Assembly (NCBI GenBank): GCA_002479255.1
Contig: DLMJ01000030.1
Coordinates: forward strand, 1-64,000
Direction of reading: 5' to 3'
From: Candidatus Binatus soli
GTDB taxonomy: Bacteria > Desulfobacterota > Binatia > Binatales > Binataceae
DNA: 64,000 nucleotides
Positions 1-8,030 of this stretch are shown one piece after another. The notes under the pieces were generated by a model that saw nothing but the letters and a program-made list of their open reading frames with translations, did not search any database and was not told the origin of the DNA. Position numbers and translations under genes: made by a program. Every line of letters starts with the position of its first letter. The stretch's first letter is position 1.

Positions 1-614
1 AACTTGTGCTGACGGGGAACACCGTCGGGGAGCAGGGTCGCCGTGAAGAGAGCACGAGGTGAGGTCATCGTGGCGCTGAGGCAGGTGAAGAAACCGGGCG
101 TCGGGGTGGACGGCGTTCCCTTGGCCGAGCCCGCCAATTTGATTGTGTCCGACCTCTTGCCCTTGGTCCCGGTATTAGTGACCAGAATTGTCGCGTCCAG
201 CTTCTTGCCCGCTTCCGGCGGAGTGAAGGCGACGTTGACCTCGATGATGTTGGCCTTGCTGCTGTTTACTTTGCCCGGGATCGGGATCGTTCCGCCCGAA
301 GCAGTGAGGCCGGGACCGGAGATAGTGTAATCGCCGGCGTCGGTTCCCGCAGGCGCGTTGACGGTTGCGTCCAAATCGAGCGTACCGGTGTTCGTCAGGG
401 TGAAATGCTTGCTCTCGGTGGCCGCTTTGCCGAGGTTGACGCTGTAGCTCAGCGCCGTGGGCGAGACAGAAAGTTCACTTACCGCAGTCTTGCTGTCCGG
501 CGACGCATCGTCATCCGATTGCGCCAACGCCGGGCGCGCAAAGGCGGCAATCAGAAACAACAGCGAGAAACTTAAGCACGCGATGGACCGCGTGAACGAC
601 TTGTCGAAGCGCAT
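1..614 (-). CDS. secreted protein with Ig-like (choice-of-anchor D type) domain, 3' end beyond window
   Basis: Read on the minus strand, an ATG at 614 is preceded by a good GGAGGAG ribosome site and opens a frame that stays open to the window edge (204 codons). It starts with a Sec signal peptide: a basic start (MRFDKSFTR), a hydrophobic core and an ARPALA|Q cleavage site at about residue 34. Residues ~45–150 look like an immunoglobulin-like domain of the kind found in choice-of-anchor D and ASH/SPD-2 proteins, with phrases such as FTLTNTGTLDLDATV and VAFTPPEAGKKLDATI. It is followed by a Thr/Pro linker and MTSPRALFTATLLPDG, which resembles the start of a Kelch repeat. The likely role is an extracellular adhesive or structural protein. 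The family assignment is from pattern recognition, and the missing C-terminus could change the picture. Confidence 0.75.
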   Translation of the reverse strand, partial: MRFDKSFTRSIACLSFSLLFLIAAFARPALAQSDDDASPDSKTAVSELSVSPTALSYSVNLGKAATESKHFTLTNTGTLDLDATVNAPAGTDAGDYTISGPGLTASGGTIPIPGKVNSSKANIIEVNVAFTPPEAGKKLDATILVTNTGTKGKRSDTIKLAGSAKGTPSTPTPGFFTCLSATMTSPRALFTATLLPDGVPRQHK

Positions 615-978
615 CGAGAAATCTCCTCCCCAAGAGCACTGTCAGAACCGCACGCGAACCTATAGACCCGACGGCCTCCCGCTGCAAGGTTCCGGGCCGG
701 TTCTGTTCACACGGCGTTTCCAGCGGCGCCAGAAGGGGCCGGGCGATTCGTGCGGGAGATTGCGACCTCTCGAAGACCGCCAAACCTGCGCAATAGCGCC
801 TCTATTCCCTGAAGTTTCGACCTTTCGGCTAATCATCGCTTGACGGGTGCGAGTTCGTACTTAGCTTGGAAGCGTGGGACGCAAGGCGATTCGAGCGAAA
901 GACGTATAGCTTTCGCCGCGCCGGGCGCCCCGAAATAAAAAATTTCGCCGGACATAATTACCGGCAGGAGGCTTTCAC
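615..978. other. intergenic region between divergent genes
   Basis: This 364-bp stretch separates the minus-strand secreted protein from hsp20. I find no convincing gene in it. A weak sigma70-like pair, TTGACG at 840–845 and TAGCTT at 863–868 with 17-bp spacing, could drive hsp20 with a leader of about 100 nt. No CIRCE element and no clear sigma32 promoter is visible. Confidence 0.4.
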
Positions 979-1404
979 ATGGAAGTGCTAATGACCAATG
1001 GCTGCCTGACCCCCAACGATTCTCTTCTGCGCCGCTGGAACGTGCTGTGGAACGAGCTTGAACCCGCGCGCAACGCGGCGCCGGCGGCGGATGTGGTCGA
1101 AGATGCGGACGGCTATCATTTCTACTTCGAGATGGCCGGCATCGCGAGCGAATCGGTCGATGTTCGCGTCGAGGACGGAAATCTGGTCGTCGAGGCCGAA
1201 CGCAAACGGCCCGAGTGGTCCAAGGACGCCGAAGTCCATCTGTCCGAGCGGGCCTACGGCACGATGCGCCGCGCGTTCACGATGCCTGACGACGCCGGGC
1301 ACGACGGAATCAAGGCGGCCTACAAGGACGGCGTGCTCGAAGTAACGGCGCCAAAGCGGCCCGAGAGCAAACCGTTCAAGATCAAAGTCGAGGTCGATAA
1401 CTAG
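979..1404 (+). CDS. small heat-shock protein, Hsp20/alpha-crystallin family
   Basis: The 141-residue protein has the alpha-crystallin domain at about residues 36–126. It includes the conserved sandwich strands (FYFEMAGI, VEDGNLVVEAERK), the late GVLEVTAPK signature and a C-terminal IKV (I-x-V) motif at 135–137 that in this family docks into neighbouring subunits during oligomer assembly. Proteins of this family are ATP-independent holdases that keep unfolding proteins soluble. The ATG at 979 has AGGAGG eight bases upstream; a second in-frame ATG at 991 is less well placed. It is followed by lemA and an HtpX-like protease, so a stress or protein-quality role for the neighbourhood is plausible. 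Confidence 0.93.
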   Translation: MEVLMTNGCLTPNDSLLRRWNVLWNELEPARNAAPAADVVEDADGYHFYFEMAGIASESVDVRVEDGNLVVEAERKRPEWSKDAEVHLSERAYGTMRRAFTMPDDAGHDGIKAAYKDGVLEVTAPKRPESKPFKIKVEVDN

Positions 1405-1547
1405 CCCGCGGATTGGACGCTTCGAGCCGCGCCAGGTACGTTCGGGGGGCGCCAGGCGCCGGCGGTCGACAGTACCGTGACCGCCGGTGTCCGTGGGCGC
1501 CGACGACGAAGCCGCCTCGGGCCGGCCTCTCAACGGAGGAATCGCAG

Positions 1548-2108
1548 ATGGTGTTTCCGATCATTGTAGTGGCTATCGTCGCGTGGATAGTCTTTGCATA
1601 CAATCGATTAGTCAGTCTGCGCAACCAAGTAGATAATTCCTGGCGGCAAATAGATGTACAACTGAAACGCCGTCATGATCTAATTCCAAATCTCATCGAA
1701 GCCGTCAAAGGCTATATGCAGTTCGAGCGCGACACCCTCACCCAGGTCGTCGAGGCGCGCGCCAAGGCTGTCAGCGCGCCGGACCAGGCCTCGCGCATGG
1801 CGGCGGAGAGCCAGATCACGGCCGGGCTGGGTAAAATGCTGGCAGTGATGGAGAACTATCCGCAGTTAAAGGCCGACGAGAACGTGCTCAAACTGCAGGA
1901 AGAGTTGACGACCACGGAAAACCAAATCGCGTTCGCGCGACAGGCGTACAACGACGTCGTGCTCGCTCTGAACACGCGCATCCAAATCTTCCCGACGAAT
2001 CTCATCGCCAGCAATTTCGGCTTCAAGGCCGCGGAATATTTCAAAGGCGCTCCGGAAGAGCAGGCCGTTCCCAAGGTTGACCTTTCGATGACCACGCCGC
2101 GCGCCTGA
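1548..2108 (+). CDS. lemA: LemA family membrane protein
   Basis: This 186-residue protein has a single N-terminal membrane segment (residues ~2–17) followed by the typical LemA helical bundle: YNRLVSLRNQVDNSWRQIDVQLKRRHDLIPNLIEAVKGY is the family hallmark region, seen here at residues ~18–56. The helices project outside the cytoplasm in the usual model. Start choice: the ATG at 1548 follows GGAGG at a good distance, whereas the longer open frame upstream has no family similarity. LemA is very often paired with an HtpX-like or M48 protease, and that gene follows 28 bp downstream. The molecular role of LemA is not firmly established; the pairing suggests it is an accessory of the protease. Confidence 0.93.
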   Translation: MVFPIIVVAIVAWIVFAYNRLVSLRNQVDNSWRQIDVQLKRRHDLIPNLIEAVKGYMQFERDTLTQVVEARAKAVSAPDQASRMAAESQITAGLGKMLAVMENYPQLKADENVLKLQEELTTTENQIAFARQAYNDVVLALNTRIQIFPTNLIASNFGFKAAEYFKGAPEEQAVPKVDLSMTTPRA

Positions 2109-2136
2109 GCACACGCGTCGCGGGCGGGCATGCTCG

Positions 2137-3162
2137 ATGGGATCAAGCAACTTCAGGGGTCTCGAAGCGGCCAATCGCCGCGAGACCGTGGTGCTGGTCG
2201 TCGCGTTCATGCTGCTGTTCGGAGCGCTTGGGCTTGGCCTTGATTTTGCGGCGCGCAATATTGCGATCATCGACGGGCACCTGATCGGCTTCCCGGTACT
2301 GACGATTGCCGCGCTGGTTTTCGCCGGCGTGCAATCGATCGTGTCATATTACAGCGGCGCGTCCCTGGTACTGCTCTCGGTTCACGCGCGCCCGCTCACG
2401 CCCGACACGCCGAAGCATCAGATGGTGCTCGACGTGATCGACGAAATGGCGACCGCGGCGCGGATGCCCGCGCCCAAGCCGTATCTCATCGATGATTTGT
2501 CGCCGAATGCGTTCGCGACGGGACGCGACCCGGCCCATTCGGTGATTTGCGTCACCCAGGGACTGGTCGATCAAATGGACCGGGAAGAGTTGCAGGGAGT
2601 GATCGGGCACGAGATGTCGCACGTCGCCGACTACGACATCCGCACGATGATGATGATCGCGGTGCTGGTCGGTGGAATCGCGATGCTCTCGGATTTCGTG
2701 TACCGCTGGATGTTCTTCGGCGGATTCGGCGCGCGCGGCAGGAGCAATTCCGATCGCGACAATCAGACCGCGGTGCTGATCTCGATTGCGGTGATTGTCC
2801 TGGCTGCGGTGGCGCCGATCTTTTCGCAGTTGCTTGCGATGGCGGTGTCGAGGCAGCGCGAATATCTTGCGGATGCGTCGTCGGTTGAGTTCACGCGCAA
2901 CCCGCGGGCGCTGCTGCGCGCGCTGGAGCACATCGCGAAAATCGAGTCGCCGCTAAAACAAGGCACCGCCGGCACCGCGCATCTGTTCATCGTCAATCCT
3001 CGCGAGGGCATCCGCGAAGACGACGAAGGATTCTTCGCCAACCTGTTTTCGACGCATCCTCCCCTCGCCAGGCGCATCGCAAGACTGCAGGCTTTGCTGG
3101 GTGCGGCGGGCGCGACCACACTCGACGCGCAGGCCGGCGCCGATACGTCAGCCGGCAGTTAG
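2137..3162 (+). CDS. HtpX-like M48 membrane zinc metalloprotease
   Basis: The protein has 341 residues. The HEMSH zinc-binding motif lies at 158–162 and the third ligand glutamate is probably E242 in REYLADA. Membrane segments are at about 17–37, 52–82, 171–190 and 212–236, and the catalytic face is expected in the cytoplasm as in HtpX. HtpX-type proteases degrade misfolded or damaged membrane proteins. It probably forms an operon with lemA (28-bp gap), the classic arrangement. The ribosome site is weak (GGGCGGG), which fits translational coupling to lemA. The length is longer than E. coli HtpX (293), mainly because of a polar insertion around residues 195–210 and a C-terminal tail. The name htpX is avoided because several M48 subfamilies share these features. 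Confidence 0.9.
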   Translation: MGSSNFRGLEAANRRETVVLVVAFMLLFGALGLGLDFAARNIAIIDGHLIGFPVLTIAALVFAGVQSIVSYYSGASLVLLSVHARPLTPDTPKHQMVLDVIDEMATAARMPAPKPYLIDDLSPNAFATGRDPAHSVICVTQGLVDQMDREELQGVIGHEMSHVADYDIRTMMMIAVLVGGIAMLSDFVYRWMFFGGFGARGRSNSDRDNQTAVLISIAVIVLAAVAPIFSQLLAMAVSRQREYLADASSVEFTRNPRALLRALEHIAKIESPLKQGTAGTAHLFIVNPREGIREDDEGFFANLFSTHPPLARRIARLQALLGAAGATTLDAQAGADTSAGS

Positions 3163-3229
3163 AACTGAGGTCGAGACCGCGTCGGCGTTCGTCGTTGCTC
3201 CATTTGGGCTCGCGACTTAAGCTCGGCGG

Positions 3230-4090
3230 GTGGCTAGCCAGGCCGAAATGGAAGAAATACTCAGTCTGGTGGCGGGCCGGGTCGCGAAGATCGACGGCGT
3301 AGCAGCGATCGTGCTTGGCGGATCACGCGCGCGCGGTAACGCGGACGAACGATCGGATATCGATCTCGGAATTTATTATGACGGCGGGAAGCCATTCTCG
3401 ACGGCGGCCCTGGGAGCGGCTGCGCAGGAACTGGACGATCGTCATCTTGATGGATTGGTGACTTCGTTTGGCGAATGGGGACCGGGAGTGAACGGCGGCG
3501 GATGGCTCGAGATTCGGGGCCGTCACGTCGATTTCATTTACCGTGAAATTGGCGCGGTGCGCGAGGCGATCGAGGACTGCATAGCGGGACGTCCCCGCAG
3601 CATCCATCAGCTTGGTCATCCGCTCGGATTTCATATGCAGATTTACGCGGGCGAAGTTGATGTATGCCGTCCGCTTTTTGATCCGGCGCGCGCGCTCGCC
3701 GAACTCAAGTCCCTGGTGCGCGAATATCCTGAAAAATTTCGGGCCGCTGCCGTAGCCAAGCATCTGTTTGACGCGGAATTTGAAATTTCGATCGCTGCGA
3801 AGCCAGCCGAGCGCGCAGACGTGATGTATGTCGCGGGATGCCTGTTTCGCGCGGCGGGGTTCATGACACTGGTCCTCTACGCCCTGAATCGCAGATTTTT
3901 TCTCAATGAGAAAGGCGCGTTCGCGGAGTCGCAGCGATTCGCGATCATACCGGCGCGATTTCACGATACCGCCGCGAGCGTGCTGGGAAGCATCGGCGCT
4001 ACCTCGGCGGAACTATCGGCGAGCGTCGATAGTTTCCAGAGCCTGGTTGCGGAATTGAGCCAACTCGCGACGAGCCCGGAGGCGCACTAG
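3230..4090 (+). CDS. nucleotidyltransferase-domain protein (Pol beta/MNT-like fold)
   Basis: The 286-residue protein carries the nucleotidyltransferase signature GGSRARG at 30–36, followed by SDIDLG with the two metal-binding aspartates at D43 and D45. The remaining sequence is largely alpha-helical, as in minimal nucleotidyltransferases and kanamycin nucleotidyltransferase-like enzymes. It likely transfers a nucleotide from an NTP to an unknown acceptor; the substrate cannot be read from the sequence. No HEPN partner (toxin–antitoxin pairing) is visible next to it. The start shown is a GTG; an in-frame ATG at 3248 is an equally reasonable start. Its TAG stop overlaps the convergent smpB stop in a shared CTAG. 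Confidence 0.8.
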   Translation: MASQAEMEEILSLVAGRVAKIDGVAAIVLGGSRARGNADERSDIDLGIYYDGGKPFSTAALGAAAQELDDRHLDGLVTSFGEWGPGVNGGGWLEIRGRHVDFIYREIGAVREAIEDCIAGRPRSIHQLGHPLGFHMQIYAGEVDVCRPLFDPARALAELKSLVREYPEKFRAAAVAKHLFDAEFEISIAAKPAERADVMYVAGCLFRAAGFMTLVLYALNRRFFLNEKGAFAESQRFAIIPARFHDTAASVLGSIGATSAELSASVDSFQSLVAELSQLATSPEAH

Positions 4091-4578
4091 CGGTTGCGTC
4101 CTTTCAGGGCGCGCTCGATTTCGCGCTCGGAGGTCTTGCGCGCGATCGCCTCGCGTTTGTCGTAGGAGTGCTTGCCCTTGGCGAGCCCCAGTTCAACTTT
4201 GGCGCGGCCGTTTTTGAAATAAAGTTTCAGCGGGACGATCGAATAGCCCTTCTCGCGCACGCGGCCCCACAGGCGATCGATCTCGCGGCGATGCATCAGG
4301 AGTTTTCGCGCGCGAGTTTCCTTGTGGCTGAATTGGCCCGCAGGAGCGTAGGCGCCGATATGGACGCTCTCGAGGAACGCTTCGCCGTTCTTGATGCGCG
4401 CGTAACTGTCGCGCAGATTTGCGCGATGCGCCCGCAGCGACTTGACCTCCGTGCCGGTGAGTGCGAGGCCGGCCTCGAGCGTCTCCTCGATGAAGAAGTC
4501 ATGCCGCGCCTTGCGGTTATCGGCGACCAGATCGAATCCGTCGCCGGATGGTTTGCCATTGCGGGTGTCCCGTGCCAT
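4087..4578 (-). CDS. smpB: SsrA-binding protein SmpB
   Basis: SmpB is the protein partner of tmRNA in trans-translation, the rescue of ribosomes stalled on mRNAs without a stop codon. The 163-residue sequence has the family landmarks: NRKARHDFFIEETLEAG near the start, GTEVKSLR, the beta-barrel residues, and a basic C-terminal tail (GKHSYDKREAIARKTSEREIERALKGR) that occupies the empty mRNA channel. The length is usual for the family. The tmRNA gene itself lies divergently only 133 bp away, so both components of the system are adjacent. The stop codon overlaps that of the convergent nucleotidyltransferase gene. Confidence 0.97.
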   Translation of the reverse strand: MARDTRNGKPSGDGFDLVADNRKARHDFFIEETLEAGLALTGTEVKSLRAHRANLRDSYARIKNGEAFLESVHIGAYAPAGQFSHKETRARKLLMHRREIDRLWGRVREKGYSIVPLKLYFKNGRAKVELGLAKGKHSYDKREAIARKTSEREIERALKGRNR

Positions 4579-4633
4579 CGCAGGGCGAGTTTATCCGCAG
4601 GCGGCGATGCAGATAAGGGGGTCGAAGGCATGG

Positions 4634-4662
4634 TTGCGAACGCGCCGATGGAGCCTTAGATT
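4634..4662 (+). promoter_or_regulatory. candidate promoter of ssrA
   Basis: TTGCGA at 4634–4639 and TAGATT at 4657–4662 are separated by 17 bp and resemble a sigma70-type promoter. They would start transcription around 4669, about 40 nt before the mature tmRNA 5' end, consistent with RNase P trimming of a short leader. Inferred from motif match only. Confidence 0.35.
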
Positions 4663-4711
4663 AATGATGTAACCGTTTCGACTGGCCTCGTATCGAAAAC
4701 CCACGATCCGT

Positions 4712-5069
4712 GGGGGCGAACTGGATTCGACGAAGACAATATGGCCATGGTCGCACGCCGGGTGCTGTCGACCCGTAAAACAGGCAGACTGCGAAATTTA
4801 CCCGCAGACAATAACGGTTACGCTCTGGCGGCCTAAGGGCCGCTAGCGTCCCGCCGCTGCTCGCCCATGGCAGCGGGTCGGGGCGTCATTTAGTGGGCTA
4901 GGGAACCGCAGTTCACCGGCTGGGCGGCGTCCCGAAAATTCAGCCGGCTGGCGTCAGGAAAGCCCGTCTGTGGGCATTGCGGACGCGAGCTAAAATTCGC
5001 AGACTAAGCGTGTAGTGGCCGTCGCCGGAAGGCCTTCGGACGGGGGTTCAATTCCCCCCGCCTCCACCA
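4712..5069 (+). ncRNA. ssrA: transfer-messenger RNA (tmRNA), one-piece form
   Basis: The 5' end GGGGGCGAACTGGATTCGAC and the 3' end, with its T-arm GGTTCAATTCC and terminal ACCA, form the tRNA-like half. The acceptor stem pairs 4712–4718 with 5059–5065 over seven base pairs (one G-U), followed by A5066 and an encoded CCA at 5067–5069. The tag reading frame is 4804–4836 (GCA...GCC TAA) and encodes ADNNGYALAA, a typical proteolysis tag ending in ALAA. Resume codon GCA (Ala) matches the alanine charging of tmRNA. The 358-nt length is normal. The gene is divergent from smpB. Confidence 0.97.
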
Positions 5070-5259
5070 CAATCCGATTCGCACGGCGCGGATCGCGTCA
5101 AAGATCGCTGCTACGCCGCGATGAGATCGAGATTGTGCGCCTTTGCGCGCTGGACTGACCAGAGCGAAATCGTCGATCCGGACAGCGGGCGTCGTTGCAC
5201 TTCGCCCGGAATAATGTGTGTACTGTCGGTTGGATCGATCGGCTGAAGGAACCAACCAG

Positions 5260-6093
5260 ATGATACCTGCTAATGCCGCGCCGCTGGCAATCGCGCTGCT
5301 TGGACTGCTACTCGGAATGCGCCACGCTACCGATCCCGATCACGTGATCGCAGTCACGACCATTCTGAGCCGCGAACACCGCCTGGTCGTTGCGGCCAGG
5401 ATCGGTGTCGTATGGGGACTCGGCCACACGCTGACCGTGCTGCTGGTGGGCGCCGCTATCATAGTTTTCAAAATTGCGATTCCGGTTCGGCTCGGACTGG
5501 CGATGGAATTCGCGGTCGCGGTCGTGCTGATTATGCTCGGCGTCGGCGCGGCAGCAAGCTTGATGCGCAAAGCGGCGACTCGGATGCGCGCGAGTTTGTC
5601 GGAGCAGGAAGGCTTGGTCGTCCATGCGCACGCGCACGCCCACGGCGGCGCGATGCATTTGCATTCGCACGTTCACGTCGTTTCTCAGGAAAATACCGAC
5701 GATGCGATGCATCACGACCATCGCATCTCCGCTGACAGATTGCCGCCGTTCGCCGCGCGCCGTCCGCTGCTGAGATCATTCGCAGTCGGCCTCGTCCATG
5801 GACTCGCCGGCAGCGCCGCGATTGCGTTGCTGGTTCTGAGCGCGATTCCGCAACCGCTATGGGCGACGCTCTACCTCGTGATTTTCTGCGTCGGTACGAT
5901 AATCGGAATGGGGCTCATCACCACCGCAATCGCCACGCCGTTCATGGTTGTGTCGCGGCGAGCGCTCTGGATCCATCAAGGCCTCGTCACCGGCTCGGGA
6001 CTACTGAGTTTCGGCTTTGGCCTGTTCCTCGCGTACCAGATAGGTATCGTTGACCATCTGTTCAGCGCCGCTCCCATCTGGATTCCGCAATGA
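5260..6093 (+). CDS. nickel/cobalt-type metal transporter (NiCoT/UreH-like membrane protein)
   Basis: The 277-residue membrane protein carries the metal-transporter signature RHATDPDH at residues 21–28 in the first membrane segment, GLGHT at 53–57 in the next, and GLVHGLAGSAA at 177–187. These match the NiCoT/NicO/UreH group. A cytoplasmic or periplasmic loop at 122–154 is very rich in histidine (HAHAHAHGG, HLHSHVH, HHDH), as expected for metal handling. Six or seven membrane segments are visible. Whether it imports or exports nickel or cobalt cannot be decided. The ATG at 5260 follows AAGGA at the right distance; a longer frame starting at 5218 has no better support. No urease or hydrogenase genes are in the window. 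Confidence 0.82.
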   Translation: MIPANAAPLAIALLGLLLGMRHATDPDHVIAVTTILSREHRLVVAARIGVVWGLGHTLTVLLVGAAIIVFKIAIPVRLGLAMEFAVAVVLIMLGVGAAASLMRKAATRMRASLSEQEGLVVHAHAHAHGGAMHLHSHVHVVSQENTDDAMHHDHRISADRLPPFAARRPLLRSFAVGLVHGLAGSAAIALLVLSAIPQPLWATLYLVIFCVGTIIGMGLITTAIATPFMVVSRRALWIHQGLVTGSGLLSFGFGLFLAYQIGIVDHLFSAAPIWIPQ

Positions 6094-6163
6094 ATGATCG
6101 GCCGCGGAGCGCGGTCAATGCTGTACGGTACGAAGCAGTTCGAGCGCCGCTAGTATAATTGCG

Positions 6164-6200
6164 ACGGGCGCCCGACACTCTTAGGGTGTCGGGCGCTCGT
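6164..6200. terminator. bidirectional hairpin terminator between convergent genes
   Basis: An inverted repeat with an uninterrupted core stem of 11 bp (GCGCCCGACAC at 6168–6178 with GTGTCGGGCGC at 6186–6196), extended by four more pairs to 6164/6200, and a 7-nt loop. It sits between the convergent transporter and Trp-rich repeat genes. No clear T-run follows on either strand, so efficiency is uncertain. Confidence 0.6.
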
Positions 6201-6243
6201 GCGTCGGTGATTAGTACTTCGAACTCGTATCCCCGTTTCAGCT

Positions 6244-7902
6244 CTAGCGATGCCCAGGTCGGCCGCCGCCCCCGCCGCCCCCGCCGGCGCGCGGACGCGC
6301 GAAGGCCTGCATCTGCTGCGTGTGCTGCCGCTCAAAGGACTGCATTTGCTGCGAGTGCTGACGCTGTAGCTCCTGCTGTTGTGCAAAATTCCGGCGTTGA
6401 GCCTCCTGTTGATCGGCCGCCTGCTTGCGCACGAGCGCCTGTGTTTCCTGCTGATGGCGGCGCAAGAGTTCCGCTGCTTGCTGGGTGTGACTATCCTCGA
6501 CTTGTCGCCACTGACCATTGTCCTCGGCTTCATTTGCTTGTTCAGGAGCGGCCTTCTCGCGCTTCTGGACATCCTGCAGATGCTGACGCTCGAGAGCCTG
6601 CGCTTGCGCGTCATGGATTCGCTGAAGGTCCTGCATTTGCTGGCCGCGGTTGCGGTCGGTCTCCTGCTGCTGCTGGACGCGATTGCGCTCGAGCTCCTGC
6701 ATCTGGACATCATGCTGGCGCTGGAGGGCTTGCTGTTGCTCGCCATGTTGGCGCGTTACTGACTCGCGCATTGCGTCGGTCCACTCGGGATGATGCTGCA
6801 ATGCCCAAGCGGGGTTTTTCACCGCCCACCAGTGGAGGTCGTGCCAGACGTGCTTTACGTCGAAGTCGCCCTTCCATTCGGGATGATGCTGGTTTGCCCA
6901 GGCGGCATCATGATCGTGCCACCAGGTGTCGGTGTGCCAGGCGTGTTTGTCGTCGAAGTCACCCCACCAGTTGGGATGATTCTCGCGCGTCCAGTCGGGT
7001 TTGGTTTCCCACCACCAACTTGCGGGACGCCAAACTTTGCTGTCGTCGAACGCGCCCCACCAATTGGGATGATTCTGGCGCACCCAGTCGGGCGTGTTTT
7101 GCCACCACCATCCGGCGGGACGCCAAACGTGCTGGCCGTCGAATTCGCCCCACCACTCGGGATGATTCTGGCGCACCCAGTCGGGGTGATACTGCCACCA
7201 CCATCCCGCCGGGCGCCAATAATGGTGATCGTCGAACTCACCCCACCAATCCGGATGATGCCTCCGAACCCAATCGGGGTGATACTGGTACCACCACGGC
7301 GCCGCGTACCAGACGCCCTCGTAATAGTCGCCCCACCAATCCGGATAATACTCAAGCACCCAGTCGGGCTGGAATTGCCACCACCACGGCGCGGGATACC
7401 AGACGCCATTCCAATCATTGCCCCACCACTCGGGGTGATTCTCCAGTACCCAATCGCGGCGGAATTGCCACCACCATCCAGCCGGATACCAAACGCCGTG
7501 GTCAACATCGCCCCACCATTCAGGATGATGCTCGCGCGCCCATTGCGGCTGATATTGATACCACCAGGCGGCGGGGTACCACTGGCCCTGGTAAAAGTCG
7601 CCCCACCATTCAGGGTGATGCGCCCGTACCCACGCGGGCTGCGAATCCCACCACCATCCGGCCGGGCGCCAGAGGTGATCATTGTCGAAGTCGCCCCACC
7701 ATTCAGGGTGATGTTGCTTGACCCAATCGGGCTGCGAATCCCACCACCATGCGGCATCGTGCCAAACGTGGCCGGCGTCGTAATCACCCCATGCAGGCGC
7801 GGCAGGAAAGGGGGTCGGCCATGGTATGTACTGTGCGAATGCGGGTGTCGCCAGCATCAGCAGAACCGTCGTTGCCACCAGCAGACTCTTGATTCTGGTC
7901 AT
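6244..7902 (-). CDS. secreted Trp-rich tandem-repeat protein with Gln-rich coiled-coil tail; unknown function
   Basis: This 552-residue protein does not match a family I recognise. Residues 1–23 are a clear Sec signal peptide (MTRIKSLLVATTVLLML...AFA). Residues 37–370 are eleven tandem units of 28–31 residues with approximate consensus HPEWWGDFD..HVWRPAG then WWWQ..PDWVRQN. I count 72 Trp among these 334 residues, more than 20%. Residues ~382–540 are Gln/Arg/His-rich and predicted to be helical, with repeated heptad-like blocks such as QQMQ.LERQH, and the protein ends in a poly-Gly run and GRPGHR. The most N-terminal and the last two units are the most divergent. The ATG at 7902 is chosen because it begins the signal peptide and follows GGGGGTGG; the frame extends to 7950. 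It is probably an exported envelope or surface protein. The aromatic surface could bind carbohydrate, polymer or membrane, but this is a guess. Confidence 0.85.
   Translation of the reverse strand: MTRIKSLLVATTVLLMLATPAFAQYIPWPTPFPAAPAWGDYDAGHVWHDAAWWWDSQPDWVKQHHPEWWGDFDNDHLWRPAGWWWDSQPAWVRAHHPEWWGDFYQGQWYPAAWWYQYQPQWAREHHPEWWGDVDHGVWYPAGWWWQFRRDWVLENHPEWWGNDWNGVWYPAPWWWQFQPDWVLEYYPDWWGDYYEGVWYAAPWWYQYHPDWVRRHHPDWWGEFDDHHYWRPAGWWWQYHPDWVRQNHPEWWGEFDGQHVWRPAGWWWQNTPDWVRQNHPNWWGAFDDSKVWRPASWWWETKPDWTRENHPNWWGDFDDKHAWHTDTWWHDHDAAWANQHHPEWKGDFDVKHVWHDLHWWAVKNPAWALQHHPEWTDAMRESVTRQHGEQQQALQRQHDVQMQELERNRVQQQQETDRNRGQQMQDLQRIHDAQAQALERQHLQDVQKREKAAPEQANEAEDNGQWRQVEDSHTQQAAELLRRHQQETQALVRKQAADQQEAQRRNFAQQQELQRQHSQQMQSFERQHTQQMQAFARPRAGGGGGGGGRPGHR
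6793..7794 (-). repeat. in-frame DNA tandem repeats encoding eleven Trp-rich units
   Basis: The DNA has a period of 90–93 bp, with recurring CCCCACCA(T/C)TC(A/G)GG and CACCACCA blocks on the plus strand. The units are diverged at third positions and in amino acids, so this is an old in-frame expansion rather than a recent slippage array. Units 2 and 7–11 are 31 codons and units 3–6 are 30 codons, with the single-codon deletion at the same place (before the WYP.. block). This suggests that units 3–6 arose by block duplication. Confidence 0.85.
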
Positions 7903-8030
7903 CGATGCCACCCCCGCAATAATAGTCAGGTCAATCGCATCGCAAGCCAACGTACATCAGCAAATCACTACTTAGTATATGTTTACGGATCACGCCAACA
8001 GCCGGTTCGCAAATCGGACCCGACATCTGG

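Noticed and set aside
1..330. 95-codon plus-strand frame at the left edge
   Set aside because: The minus strand encodes a signal-peptide protein with an Ig-like domain through this region.
5010..5069. tRNA-like 3' half with encoded CCA, considered as a separate tRNA gene
   Set aside because: It is the tRNA-like end of the tmRNA, pairing with 4712–4718.
6793..7794. Regularly spaced 90-bp repeats considered as a possible CRISPR array
   Set aside because: The repeats are in frame, diverged and contiguous with no unique spacers. They are protein-coding tandem units.
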